DNA from: UBA1141 sp963665155
Lineage (GTDB): Bacteria > Chloroflexota > Dehalococcoidia > Lucifugimonadales > UBA3495
Assembly: GCA_963665155.2 (NCBI GenBank)
Contig: CAXXFI010000002.1
Coordinates: 62,001-126,000 of the forward strand
DNA length: 64,000 nt
Direction: 5' to 3'
The notes beneath the pieces are model-generated. The model saw only the letters and a program-made list of their open reading frames with translations, had not been told where the DNA came from and searched no databases. The position numbers were made by a program, and so were the translations under genes. Positions 1-8,748 of the stretch are shown here, in pieces. The stretch's first letter is position 1. The number at the start of each line of letters is the position of its first letter.

Positions 1-13
1 ATGACTCCAAAGC

Positions 14-415
14 TCAAAACTCTTCAAACAATCCATATACCGGTGTGCCCCGATACACTCGGTTTAGTTCGTTTGCCAGGACGTAAGACCCACCAGCCCC
101 GGAGCCCCCGCCAAGCCCAGCGGCGATCCAGAACGCCTCGGGATCGAATTTGCGCACTCTAACGTCTATCTGGTCCATCATTTGTGACAGGGCTTTCTCG
201 GCAATGGTGGCCGCAAGGTCGATATTTGCGCCCACACCTCGGCCTTTTAGTGCGTACCGGCCAATCAGTATCTTTTCCGGTATATTGGGAAGGCCCGCAA
301 GGTCCGCTTCCTCGGTGTTGATCGCAATGGCATCGTAAAGTTTGCGGTTCATTCCCATCAAGGAGTTAACAATTTTACCGCCGGCTTGTCCGTAACCGAT
401 CCAAAGAACTCGCAT
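14..415 (-). CDS. Tubulin/FtsZ-like GTPase, C-terminally truncated
   Basis: The 133-residue product has the two hallmarks of the tubulin/FtsZ GTPase fold: an N-terminal glycine-rich loop (GYGQAGGKIVNSL, about residues 7-19) followed by an AINTEEADL strand, and the tubulin signature loop GLGGGSGAGGS near residues 99-109. FtsZ and CetZ proteins exceed 300 residues, so this covers only the front of the nucleotide-binding domain. It ends at a TGA in the segment where FtsZ-like proteins continue with a GVLP-type strand; another frame reads a plausible FGV there, suggesting a nearby indel. The ATG is preceded by GGGGAGG at good spacing. The sequence resembles the divergent FtsZ-like group more than cell-division FtsZ. 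It is either a pseudogene fragment or an unusually short protein; the window edge prevents deciding. Confidence 0.6.
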   Translation of the reverse strand: MRVLWIGYGQAGGKIVNSLMGMNRKLYDAIAINTEEADLAGLPNIPEKILIGRYALKGRGVGANIDLAATIAEKALSQMMDQIDVRVRKFDPEAFWIAAGLGGGSGAGGSYVLANELNRVYRGTPVYGLFEEF

Positions 416-647
416 CTCTAATAGCCTCCCCTTCTCTTGATTCCTTCCCTACCCTTGGCTATAAGGCCAATTGACCGTTCAATTGCTTCTTGCTTGAAAA
501 CCTTTGCGTGAAACGCTTTGCATATAGGCTTGTCAGCGCCGATATTTCCGGGTTGCCCGTTCCGGTCCGGCTGACGGTGGTCGCCTTCCGGCGAAAAACT
601 CCCAGGATTGATTAATAAGACTGATTAACAGGATAGATTAATACGAC

Positions 648-980
648 CTAGTCTTCTGAAGCTCCGGCAAATTCCGGTTCTTCGGCATTCGACTCCTCGG
701 GTTCTAGTTCAAGCGCCGGCGCATATTCACCGGCTGTCTCATGATCAAGAGCTTCGGTTAAATGAGCGGTTTCGGCCTGATGGACATTTTCTTTTGGTTT
801 TTTCGCAGAGCGACTGTCTTGAGAGGCGCGCTCCATGTCAAACACCGAGTTCATGAAGTGCGCGACTTCATGACAAATGTCGCACTCGCCACGGCTAATG
901 GGACCTTGAGCCGTCTCTATGATCCAATAGTGGCAGCAAGTTGGAGCGGGTTGATAATCACCATCAACATTGTGGTCGCA
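648..980 (-). CDS. Small zinc-ribbon protein, start codon disrupted
   Basis: The only in-frame ATG (ending at 854) gives a 68-residue acidic protein, but reading the same frame upstream to the preceding stop (981-983) adds a clear motif: CCHYWIIE, then GPISRGECDICHE, then HFMNSVFDME. A C-x-H pair and a C-x2-C pair separated by a GPxSxGxC turn is a small zinc ribbon that I associate with Chloroflexota genomes. No ATG, GTG or TTG lies between the stop and the motif. Two ATG codons sit immediately upstream in another frame (979-984), 15-25 bases after AGGAGAGG, so a one-base frameshift at about 970-980 has probably separated the start from the domain. The C-terminal half is acidic and low-complexity. 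Function unknown. Confidence 0.45.
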   Translation of the reverse strand, partial: CDHNVDGDYQPAPTCCHYWIIETAQGPISRGECDICHEVAHFMNSVFDMERASQDSRSAKKPKENVHQAETAHLTEALDHETAGEYAPALELEPEESNAEEPEFAGASED

Positions 981-984
981 TCAT

Positions 985-1640
985 GCACTATCATCGCAAC
1001 CTCTCCTGTGGCCAAACCCTCCTGCGGCCAAACCATTCTGCGCTTGGTCGTGGTTTGACTGGCCGATGCGAAATATTCCGGTAAACGACCGATTGCCAAA
1101 ATTGTTGCTTTAACAACTTTAGGCCGCTTCAGCGTTCGGATTTGGGTTCGGCACTGGGTTGCGGATCAATCCGGATAGTCTGAAATATGCTGGTTGATCC
1201 GGCTAAGGCCTATTCAAACTGAGGAGAAGAGAACAAATAAGGAGTTTCCCGTCCGCACCCATTCCCACCAAACTCATAGTCAGAACTTAGCTTTGAGGAG
1301 GCTATTATGTCAACGATATAGAAATCGGGTTTGGGTAATTATTAAGCTTTTACTCGAAATTAGACCAAAATCACAGGAGGGAACGTTCGCTGGAGAGGCG
1401 GAGCCTTAACAACTTCGAAAGCTAGCCCGCTATTATTAGCATACGACATGGTAAAGGCTGGCGTTGGCCATTTGAGGCCGCGGTGAGCCTGCCAGTTTTG
1501 GCTTCTCTGTCCATTTCGACCAGTTTTTACATTATCCTCGATTGACCTTCTCCCGTGGCATTACTACAATCCAGGTGGCAAACCAGCTTGCAAATATCTG
1601 GATTAAAACCGCCAACGGGCGAGAATCGAGAAATTAGCTT
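985..1640. other. Non-coding stretch, no gene recognised
   Basis: About 650 bases between the zinc-ribbon gene and the GatC-like gene. Short ORFs on both strands lack recognisable motifs. A ribosome-binding-site-like GAGGAGG near 1296 is followed by an ATG that opens only four codons. Copies of GGATCAA and TTGATCC around 1163-1200 could pair weakly. No convincing promoter or terminator was seen. Confidence 0.4.
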
Positions 1641-1868
1641 ATGTCCGCTGAAAGTTTCCTTGGCGTGGAAGGCAATTGGGAAGGTTTCCTGAGCTTGGCA
1701 AAAGAGGCAGGATTGGATGTCGACGACCCCCACATGGGAGAGCTATATGAGTACATCCGCCTGGTGCTTCCCGCATTGCGGGCCGTTGACGAATTGGACC
1801 TGACCGGAGTAGACCCTGCCATGGTCTACTTGCCTCCTCAATCCTTGCCTGAACAAGAACGGACTTAG
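1641..1868 (+). CDS. GatC-like small amidase partner
   Basis: 75-residue acidic protein ending 14 bases before an amidase-signature gene. A helical segment (LYEYIRLVLPALRAVDELDL) followed by TGVDPAMVYLPP resembles the GatC-type pattern of a helix pair and a 'D-x-x-G-V-x-P' turn, in which the small subunit wraps around an amidase-family GatA. Length is close to but below the usual 90-100 residues of GatC. True GatCAB genes usually travel with gatB, absent here, so the pair more likely acts as a stand-alone amidase with a GatC-like accessory than in tRNA amidation. The ATG has only a weak ribosome-binding site. Assignment rests on context and a short motif. Confidence 0.5.
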   Translation: MSAESFLGVEGNWEGFLSLAKEAGLDVDDPHMGELYEYIRLVLPALRAVDELDLTGVDPAMVYLPPQSLPEQERT

Positions 1869-1882
1869 CCGGAGGCCTTGAT

Positions 1883-3295
1883 ATGGACGAGTTGGACATT
1901 TGCTATCTGCCAGCGACTGAGCTTTCGGGCCTGATAGAGCGTAAAGAATTATCCCCAGTAGAAGTGACACAGGCTCATCTGGCGCGAATCGAAGCTACCG
2001 AAGCGGCCCTTAACTCTTTCATCACTCTCCTTGCTGAGCAAGCCTTGGCCGACGCGAAAACTGCCGAGGCGGAGATTCAAGCAGGGAATTACCGGGGACC
2101 GCTGCATGGCATTCCCATAACCCTAAAAGACCTCTACTACGTCAAAGGAGTGAGGAACACCTCGGGTTCCAAGATGTTCCACGATTTCGTGCCGGACTTT
2201 GACTCGACCATTACTTCCAAGCTTCGAGACGCCGGAACCATAATTCTAGGCAAAACCAATACCCACCAGTTCGCCTACGGTATCACCGGTGAGAACCCCG
2301 ATTACGGAGACATGCACAACCCCTGGAACACCGAGCGCATCACCGGAGGCTCCAGCGGCGGCTCGGTTTCGTCTGTTGCCGCGGGCCAATCCACCCTTAC
2401 CATGGGCAGCGATACCGGAGGCTCGATCCGGGTGCCCAGTTCCCTTTGCGGACTGGCGGGGCTGAAGCCAACGTATGGGCGATTGAGCCGCTTTGGATTA
2501 ACGGCGCTGTCCTGGAGTCAAGACCACCCTGGACCAATTGCCCGGACCGTGGCGGACTGTGCCCTGCTGATGAACGTAACAGCGGGTTACGACGCTAAAG
2601 ACCCTGTCACCAGCCGTGCCCAGGTACCCGACTATACCAGTGCTCTTACCGGAGACGTTAAGGGCTTGCGCATCGGCGTGCCCAGGGAGTTTTTTGAACC
2701 GCCTCTAGACCCCGAGGTCGAGGCGGCAGTGCGCCAGGCCATAGGGGTACTGGAAGACTTGGGTGCCGTGGTCAAAGAAATCTCATGGCCCATGTCTAGC
2801 TACGCTACGCCGATAGCCACCATTATCCAGATGGCCGAAGCAACTTCTTACCATGCCGATCTGGTACGCAAACGGGGAAACGAGTACTCCCCACCGGTGC
2901 GGCTTCTGTTGGAAGCCGGGTTCTTCCTGTCCGCTCCTCAGCTAAACCGGGCCCACCAAGCGCGGACGTTGTTCGTCAAACAATGCCTAGAACTTTTCCA
3001 GGATGTGGACGTATTAGCCGGGCCGATGACACCCATCACAGCCCATACGATCGGAGCCGACGAGGTCAAGGTTGGCGCGACAACCATCACTCCCAGGGCG
3101 GCCCTTACCCGGTACACCCGTCCCTACAACCTGAGCGGCTTCCCTGCCATGTCGGTGCCATGCGGATTTTCGGCTGAGGGAATGCCCATCGGGCTGCAAT
3201 TGGCAGGTAGTCCATTTACGGAAGAAACGCTGCTCAGGGCAGCCCACGCCTACGAGCAGGCCACCGATTGGCATAAGCGGCGGCCTCCCCTGTAG
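1883..3295 (+). CDS. Amidase signature family hydrolase
   Basis: 470-residue amidase-signature enzyme, a normal length for the family. Such enzymes hydrolyse C-N bonds of amides with a Ser/cis-Ser/Lys triad. The triad is visible: Lys82 in GIPITLKDL, cis-Ser157 in the GGSSGGS motif (155-161) and nucleophile Ser181 in GSDTGGSIR. The following CGLAGLKPTYGR block is also canonical. It follows the GatC-like gene by 14 bases, suggesting co-transcription. The closest functional classes are GatA, indoleacetamide hydrolase and aryl-amidases. The absence of gatB argues against a tRNA amidotransferase. The substrate cannot be read from sequence. A second amidase paralogue lies at 20642-21907. Confidence 0.88.
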   Translation: MDELDICYLPATELSGLIERKELSPVEVTQAHLARIEATEAALNSFITLLAEQALADAKTAEAEIQAGNYRGPLHGIPITLKDLYYVKGVRNTSGSKMFHDFVPDFDSTITSKLRDAGTIILGKTNTHQFAYGITGENPDYGDMHNPWNTERITGGSSGGSVSSVAAGQSTLTMGSDTGGSIRVPSSLCGLAGLKPTYGRLSRFGLTALSWSQDHPGPIARTVADCALLMNVTAGYDAKDPVTSRAQVPDYTSALTGDVKGLRIGVPREFFEPPLDPEVEAAVRQAIGVLEDLGAVVKEISWPMSSYATPIATIIQMAEATSYHADLVRKRGNEYSPPVRLLLEAGFFLSAPQLNRAHQARTLFVKQCLELFQDVDVLAGPMTPITAHTIGADEVKVGATTITPRAALTRYTRPYNLSGFPAMSVPCGFSAEGMPIGLQLAGSPFTEETLLRAAHAYEQATDWHKRRPPL

Positions 3296-3368
3296 CTGTG
3301 CTGATGTAGAGTTTATTTCGAATTATCTTTAGACTGTAATGCGAGCAAAAGCAAAGAGATAGACTCGG

Positions 3369-3396
3369 GTAGGGGCGGTTCGCGAACCGCCCCTAC
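3369..3396. repeat. Perfect 28-bp GC-rich palindrome
   Basis: Fourteen-base arms pair without mismatch around a CG centre, starting GTAGGGGCGG and ending CCGCCCCTAC. It lies 74-101 bases after the amidase stop. Palindromes of the form GTAGGGGC...GCCCCTAC are familiar dispersed elements in Chloroflexota and cyanobacterial genomes (from general knowledge). There is no downstream T-run, so it is not a classical intrinsic terminator, though it could still stop or protect the amidase mRNA. Only one copy was seen in the window. Confidence 0.7.
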
Positions 3397-3493
3397 ATTG
3401 TCCGCACCACCTTGATCCGCCCCAAACTTGGCTTTGTGATCACCATTTACATCTTGAAATCGCGCGCAGGGGCTAGCAGCGAATTCAGCGGCC

Positions 3494-4756
3494 TTGAAGA
3501 CAGAGACGAAACCTGCGCCACTGGAGGCCTCAATGGACTTAATCTTGAGAAACGCCGTAATCGCAGGCCAGGAAAGCTCTGGCCCAACGGACATCGGCAT
3601 AGACGGCGAGCGAATAGTAGTGATCCAACCGGGACTGTCCGCCGATGGTCGGGAAATTGACGTTGCTGGCAATATGGTCGGACCGGGCTTTGTGGAAACT
3701 CACATCCACTTGGACAAGTCTTGCATCTTGGACCGTTGCCGATCTAAAGAAGGGAACCTGGAAGAGGCCATCGCCCAAGTCGCCGAGGCCAAAAAAGCGT
3801 TTACCGAAGAAGATCTGGCCCAGCGAGCCAGGCGCACCCTGGAAAAGTGCATCCTCCAAGGCACCACTCAGATACGGACCCATGTGGAGGTGGACCCGGT
3901 CATCGGACTGCGAAGCTTGCACGGCGTTTTGCCCTTAGTCAAGGAATACCAGTAGGCGCTGGACCTGACGGTCTGCGTGTTCCCTCAAGAAGGTCTGCTG
4001 AATAATCCGGGCACCGATGAATTGATGGTGGAGGGACTGAAGCTAGGCGCCGGAGCGGTGGGCGCAGCGCCTTACACCGACAGCGACCCTCATGGCCAGA
4101 TCGACCGGGTGTTTGAGATGGCCAGGGCGTTCGATGTGGACATCGACATGCACTTGGACTTCGGCGGCGACCCGGCAGACATGGATATAGAATACGTCTG
4201 CCAGCAGACCGAGCGGTTCGGCTACGGTGGGCGGGTTGCCGTGGGCCATGTGACCAAAATGTCGGCCCTCCCCGCAGAACGTTTGGAAGAGATTGCCAGC
4301 GGGTGTGCCTCCGCTGGGGTAGCGGTTACGGTGCTACCTTCCACAGACCTTTTCCTCATGGGCCGTGGTCAAGACCACAACGTAGTCCGGGGAGTGACAC
4401 CGGTGCACCGGCTGTTGAAACTGGGGGTCAACTGTTCCTTGTCCAGCAATAACGTGCTAAATCCCTTCACTCCCTTCGGAGACTGCTCCCTGGTACGGAT
4501 GGCAAACCTGTACGCCAATATCTGTCACGTCGGCACTCCGGAAGAAACAGCGGAGTGCTTCGAGATGGTGACCCGACGTTCGGCCAATCTGCTGCGCCTG
4601 GAAGATTACGAGGTGAAAACCGGCAATTGGGCCGACCTAGTCGTACTCCAAGCGCCAGACCGAGCATCAGCCGTAGCCGAGTTGGCGGCTCCGCTTTACG
4701 GTTTCAAGCATGGACGACCAACTTTTACCAGGGCTGCCCGGTTGCACCGGCCATAA
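3494..4756 (+). pseudogene. Cytosine-deaminase-like amidohydrolase with amber stop
   Basis: Two segments in the same frame, 3494-3955 and 3956-4756, are separated only by TAG at 3953-3955. Together they make a complete metal-dependent amidohydrolase of about 420 residues resembling cytosine deaminase or N-isopropylammelide hydrolase. Visible features are an N-terminal beta-sandwich (LILRNAVI...IGIDGERI), the metal-binding GFVETHIHLDKS motif, THVEVDP, a second-half HLDFGGDP, GHVTKM, the LSSNNVLNPF strand and a C-terminal WADLVVL. The likely start is either the first ATG or the ATG before DLILRNAV. The codon before the stop region reads EYQ and after it ALDLTVCVFPQ; TGG to TAG is one transition, so Trp may have been lost, but this is inferred. 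A later in-frame restart (first Met 3977 region) would lack the HIH metal site. Probably inactive. Confidence 0.75.
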
Positions 4757-5679
4757 GAGGCCGTTGCATAACTGCCACAACGCGATGCCACACCAGGGTT
4801 AACCGCGACAGCATTCCTTCATAGTATTTGTCATAGTATTCAACCCATAGCAGAGGAAAACCATGAACGTAGGCTTTATTGGACTGGGGAACATGGGCGG
4901 ACCAATGGCCGGATGGGTGCTCAAGGCCGGGCTGCCGCTGGTGGTGCATGACATCAGGGAAGACATCGCAGGTCCGTTGCTGGAGCGGGGCGCTACCTGG
5001 GCCAATTCCCCCGCCGAGGTGGCATCCCAGAGCGACATTGTTTGCGTCTGCGTCCCCGGCCCGCCTGAGATGGAGTTGGTATCTCTGGGTCCCAAAGGCG
5101 TCGTTGAAGGACTGAATTCCGGTGCGGTGGTTATCGACCACACCACCAACTCGCCGGAAACGGTGCGGACCGTGTGAGAGTCGGTACGCCAACGCGGCGC
5201 ATTCATGTTGGACGCGCCTTTGGACGGTGGCCGGGAAGGTTCATTAGCGGGCGAAATTACCCTGTTCGTCGGGGGCGACCAGGAAGCTCTGGAGCGGGCA
5301 AGACCCGTTCTTGATGCCTACGCCAAGAGCATCGTATGGGTAGGTGAACTCGGCACCGGCGCCGTGACCAAAATCGTCCATAACGCTCTGGCCATGGGAA
5401 TAGACCTGCTGCTAGCCGAGTGCATGACCTTGGGGGTCAAAGCTGGTGTGACCACGCCACGGCTGGTGGAGGCTTTCGGCCAAGGCTGCATCGTAAACGA
5501 AAACATGACCTTCACCAAACGTCTGCCTCAGACCCTGTTCAAGGGCGATTTCACCGCCAGGTTTGCGTTGAAGTTGGCTCACAAAGATTTTGGCTTGGCC
5601 GGAGTGACCTTACCCCCGAAAACAGAAACAGTGGCAAAGAGAGTCCTCCGGGTAAAATAGGACATAGTAAGGAGGGCTC

Positions 5680-5946
5680 ATGGCACGGAAGAGGTACACA
5701 GAGGAGCAGATCATAGGGGTCCTGAACGAGGCAGAGGCAGGGGCCAAGACAGGGGAGCTGTGCCGCAGGCACGGCATGAGCGAAGGCACCTTCTACAAGT
5801 GGAAAGCCAAGTACGCCGGGCTGACGTTGAACGAGTTGAAGAGGCTAAGGTCCGTTGAGGAAGAGAACCGGCGCCTGAAGCAGATTGTGGCCCAGCAGGC
5901 GTTGGACAACTGGTCTCTGAAGGAGTTGCTGGCAAAAAACTTCTGA
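5680..5946 (+). CDS. IS3-family transposase OrfA
   Basis: 88-residue helix-turn-helix protein: RYTEEQIIGVLNEAEAG then TGELCRRHGMSEGTFYKWK is the transposase HTH with recognition helix. A leucine-zipper-like segment (LKRLRSVEEENRRLKQI) follows, used for oligomerisation. The final codons GCA AAA AAC form the -1 slippery heptamer at 5934-5940, from which ribosomes can shift into orfB to make the full OrfAB transposase. OrfA alone normally regulates transposition by binding the inverted repeats. ATG follows AAGGAGG. Confidence 0.93.
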   Translation: MARKRYTEEQIIGVLNEAEAGAKTGELCRRHGMSEGTFYKWKAKYAGLTLNELKRLRSVEEENRRLKQIVAQQALDNWSLKELLAKNF

Positions 5947-5954
5947 AGCCCAAG

Positions 5955-6770
5955 GTGAGGAAGATGGCAGCGGCATATGCCATAGAGAGTCTTGGGCTGA
6001 GTGAGAGGAGGGCCTGTCTGCTTACTGGTATCTCACCCTCGGTCTATCGGTACAAGTCGAAGCAGGGTGATGATGCTGTCCTGCGTCGCAGAATGCGTGA
6101 GCTGGCATGGGAGAGGAAGCGCTTTGGCAGTCCCAGGTTGCACATCATGCTGAAGAGAGAAGGCCTGGTGATCAATCACAAGCGTACAGAGCGCATCTAC
6201 AGTGAAGAGGGGCTTGCGCTCAGGAAGAAGAGGAGGCGCAAAGGGGCGGCAGGGGTCCGGGAGACCATTCCATCTCCTGTACGTCCTAATCAGAGGTGGT
6301 CCATGGACTTTGTCTCTGATAGCACTGTGACCGGTCGGCGCTTCCGGGCATTGGCCATAGTGGACGACTATTCACGGGAGTGCCCAGCCATCGAGGTAGA
6401 TACCTCTCTGGGAGGCGCCAGAGTGGTGGGAGTCCTGGAGAGACTGGAAGAGACACGGGGACTACCTGAGGTGATCACTGTGGACAACGGCCCGGAGTTC
6501 GCAAGCAAGGCCATGGATGAGTGGGCCTATCGGAGGGGCATCAAGTTAAGCTTTATACGTCCTGGCAAGCCGGTAGAGAACGCCTTTGCTGAGAGCTTCA
6601 ACGGCCGACTACGCGACGAATGCTTGAACATCAACTGGTTCATGAGTGTAAGGCATGCCAGGGAGATCATAGAGAACTGGCGGCAGGACTACAACGAGGT
6701 CAGGCCCCACAGTTCCCTGAAGGGTAAAACGCCCAAAGAGTTTGCTGGCTCTATGGCTGGACTCTACTAG
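5955..6770 (+). CDS. IS3-family transposase OrfB (DDE integrase core)
   Basis: 271-residue rve-type integrase domain in the -1 frame relative to orfA. The DDE catalytic residues are visible: Asp in RWSMDFVSD, Asp in TVDNGPEF and Glu in NGRLRDECLN. The C-terminus RPHSSLKGKTPKEFA is typical of IS3 enzymes. Its first codon is GTG, but it is probably translated mainly as the OrfAB fusion. It differs from copy 2 by at least one residue (Arg in copy 1, Cys in copy 2, in the TGRxFRA segment). Confidence 0.93.
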   Translation: MRKMAAAYAIESLGLSERRACLLTGISPSVYRYKSKQGDDAVLRRRMRELAWERKRFGSPRLHIMLKREGLVINHKRTERIYSEEGLALRKKRRRKGAAGVRETIPSPVRPNQRWSMDFVSDSTVTGRRFRALAIVDDYSRECPAIEVDTSLGGARVVGVLERLEETRGLPEVITVDNGPEFASKAMDEWAYRRGIKLSFIRPGKPVENAFAESFNGRLRDECLNINWFMSVRHAREIIENWRQDYNEVRPHSSLKGKTPKEFAGSMAGLY

Positions 6771-7105
6771 CCAATGATACTAACTTCGGGGTAAGGTCAG
6801 GAGAACTGGCCACTCGCCACGGCGTTCCAACGCGCATCATCGACCTGTGCCAAGCCGAGTTGCAGGAGGCCATGAACCAGGGATGGGGCGACTACGACAG
6901 GACAATCTCGTCCACATTGCAGGAAGAGCGGGCCCAAGTCCAACTTAGAACCGGTGAATGATGACCGGCGGCTTAGGACTTGGACCCAATAACCGGAGGA
7001 CGAGACTAAAGTCTGGCTGAAATGGTGCCTGGGAGCACTCCTTCTCGCGCTTTATCCGGCTCGGCGCGGGTTACCGAGTCTCCGATTTCTCCCAAGTGAG
7101 AATCT

Positions 7106-8182
7106 TTAAACCCGTAGAATTTTATGGTCCAGCATCATTTTCTTCTTTGCCGATTCAGGGATGTCCTTGCGGTCTTTCAGCGTGACTACCGTGCCTGGGT
7201 AAGGCTGACCATCATGCCCCGTCTCCCCCACGAATAAAGCATCAAAATGCAGGTAGTCGGAGGCGAACAGCATGGCGTCTTCTCCGACATGCTCCAGAAA
7301 ATGGGGAATGAAACCGTCGCCCGGCTCACAACTAAAGAACACCCGACCGTTCTTGATGTACTCACTGGGCTTGGCAGTCAGGCTGGCCCACCGGTCTGGG
7401 GCCACCTCGTTGTACTCGTCCATGCGGTTCATCCAATAAGGCACCCAACCGCCGCCAGCTTCCAGAAAGGCGATGCGCAACTTGGGAAACCGCCATGTGG
7501 CTCACTTCCAGCATGTGATCCGGGCGGTTGATGTCGTAATAGCCGCGGAAGAACGACGGCAGCGCCGACCATGGACCGCCACCGCAACGTCCAAGCGTTG
7601 GGCTTCGGCCCAGAACGGGTCCAAACGGTGGTCGCTGAGCAGGGTATCTTCCCGCACGGTTCACCCAATTTGGATGCCGACCATACCCAGTTCCGTCACC
7701 GCTCGGTTCAACTCCTGCTCGGCTAGGTCCATGTTTTGTAGCGCCACCACGCCGATGCCCTTCAGCCTCTGGGGCGACACCTGGCAATAGTTGAAAAGCC
7801 AATCGTTGTAGGCCCGGGCTCGTGCGTCGGCGAATCCGGCGTCGGGGGTCACGGTCAGAGGCAACTCGTCGGTGGGATAAATGACCGCAACGTCGATGTG
7901 GTCAGCGTCCATGTCGGGCAAGCGAGCCCAAGGATTGTAGGTCCCCATGCGGCGGTAGTGGAGCGACTTGCCTCCGGGAGGGGGCAGGTTTCCGTTTACT
8001 CCGGCAAAACCGGTGGAAGCGTCGCGGCCCCACACTTTCCCGTCCACCAAGCGGACGATGTTGCCTTTGGAGGCCTGGGTGTAGACCGGGCGTCGCTCAC
8101 GGTAGGCTTGGTCAATGGTATCGTAGGTCTCGTTTACCTCAACAACATGTCCATCGCCGTCAATTATCAAGTCGGGTTTCAT
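7106..8182 (-). pseudogene. Amidohydrolase_2 family metal hydrolase, multiply broken
   Basis: The start is ATG at 8182 after GGGAGGGAACC. The N-terminus LIIDGDGHVVE carries the D-x-H-type metal motif of the amidohydrolase-2 family, which includes decarboxylases and hydrolases. The middle reads VAVIYPTDELP, then ARAYNDWLFNYCQVSPQRLKGIGVVALQN, and the C-terminal segment (7106-7480) has LEAGGGWVPYWMNRMDEY and DAMLFASDYLHFDA, matching the conserved WxPxWMxRxDE and ASDYPHxD blocks. Lesions: in-frame TGA at 7661-7663, and two compensating frameshifts at about 7580 and 7490 that place SALPSFFRGYYDIN in another frame. The translation start is 41 bases from the minisatellite at 8223-8612. Certainly nonfunctional unless sequencing errors are involved. 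Confidence 0.8.
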
Positions 8183-8222
8183 GGTTGCGGTTCCCTCCCT
8201 ATTTGGAAGATATACAACCCTT

Positions 8223-8612
8223 AAGTGGTTCGGTAAGTGGTTCCGTAAGTGGTTCCGTAAGTGGTTCCGTAAGTGGCTCGGTAAGTGGCTCGGTAAGTGG
8301 CTCGGTAAGTGGCTCGGTAAGTGGCTCGGTAAGTGGCTCGGTAAGTGGCTCGGTAAGTGGCTCGGTAAGTGGCTCGGTAAGTGGCTCGGTAAGTGGCTCG
8401 GTAAGTGGCTCGGTAAGTGGCTCGGTAAGTGGCTCGGTAAGTGGCTCGGTAAGTGGCTCGGTAAGTGGCTCGGTAAGTGGCTCGGTAAGTGGCTCGGTAA
8501 GTGGCTCGGTAAGTGGCTCGGTAAGTGGCTCGGTAAGTGGCTCGGTAAGTGGCTCGGTAAGTGGCTCGGTAAGTGGCTCGGTAACTCGGTAAGTCTCCGT
8601 AAGTGGTTCCGT
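8223..8612. repeat. 12-bp minisatellite, about 30 units
   Basis: Four units of AAGTGGTTC[CG]GT (8223-8270) are followed by 26 consecutive, identical units of AAGTGGCTCGGT (8271-8582), then degenerate units (8583-8612). The array lies just upstream of the minus-strand amidohydrolase start (8182), in its presumed 5' untranslated region. Because the unit is divisible by three, long ORFs of Lys-Trp-Leu-Gly, Ser-Gly-Ser-Val, His-Leu-Pro-Ser, Pro-Leu-Thr-Glu or Thr-Tyr-Arg-Ala repeats are open in five frames; none has a domain or a start context and I regard all as artefacts. There are no spacers, so it is not CRISPR. Confidence 0.97.
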
Positions 8613-8748
8613 AAGTGGCCGTCGGCCGGGTTTCGATAGGTCCAACCTCTGACGTGCATCGGCCTCGGTCCTGAGCGCAAGAATGAGCATCGCCCCCGTG
8701 TTTCTCACTCAGAATAACTGCTGAGGCCGGGAACACTAGAGGGTCAAA

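Larger units (their letters stand above)
5605..6799 (+). mobile_element. IS3-family insertion sequence, copy 1 (1195 bp)
   Basis: Boundaries are set by comparison with the second copy (28851-30045), which has the same length. Terminal inverted repeats begin TGACCTTACCCC on the left and end GGGGTAAGGTCA on the right, with one extra C in the left end; the 5'-TG...CA-3' tips are typical of IS3. The element is flanked on both sides by GGAG, a 4-base target duplication, and interrupts a dehydrogenase gene. It carries orfA and orfB joined by a canonical A_AAA_AAC frameshift site at 5934-5940. The near-identity of the two copies points to recent activity. Confidence 0.95.
4863..6961 (+). pseudogene. 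NAD-dependent beta-hydroxyacid dehydrogenase, split by IS3 element
   Basis: 3-hydroxyisobutyrate dehydrogenase-family gene. The N-terminus has the Rossmann motif GFIGLGNMGGPMA. FMLDAPLDGGREGS matches the DAPVSGG substrate-binding motif, and GAVTKIVHNAL contains the family catalytic Lys (the usual GxxxKxxxN). Two lesions are visible: an in-frame TGA at 5175-5177 and the IS3-family element at 5605-6799. Removing the element and one copy of the 4-base GGAG duplication rejoins FGLAG to ELATRHGVPT and runs in frame to a TGA at 6959-6961, giving the normal family C-terminus (GWGDYDRTI). The pre-insertion gene was therefore about 300 residues, and the breakpoint is exact. Whether the nonsense mutation or the insertion came first cannot be told. 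The ATG follows GAGGAAAACC. Confidence 0.85.

Noticed and set aside
1194..1409. 71-residue plus-strand ORF upstream of the GatC-like gene
   Set aside because: Start is a poor context, composition is random-like and it has no motif.
5175..5177. Selenocysteine at the in-frame TGA of the dehydrogenase
   Set aside because: The family has no Cys or Sec at this position and the gene is also disrupted by an IS element; a nonsense mutation is the simpler reading.
8223..8612. CRISPR-like array
   Set aside because: Units of 12 bases with no spacers and no cas genes in the window; it is a minisatellite.
8181..8736. Long ORFs across the 12-bp minisatellite encoding Lys-Trp-Leu-Gly, Ser-Gly-Ser-Val, Pro-Leu-Thr-Glu, His-Leu-Pro-Ser or Thr-Tyr-Arg-Ala repeats
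   Set aside because: Any repeat whose unit is divisible by three and lacks stops opens several frames at once. None has a ribosome-binding site or non-repeat domain, and the real amidohydrolase starts at 8182 outside the array.
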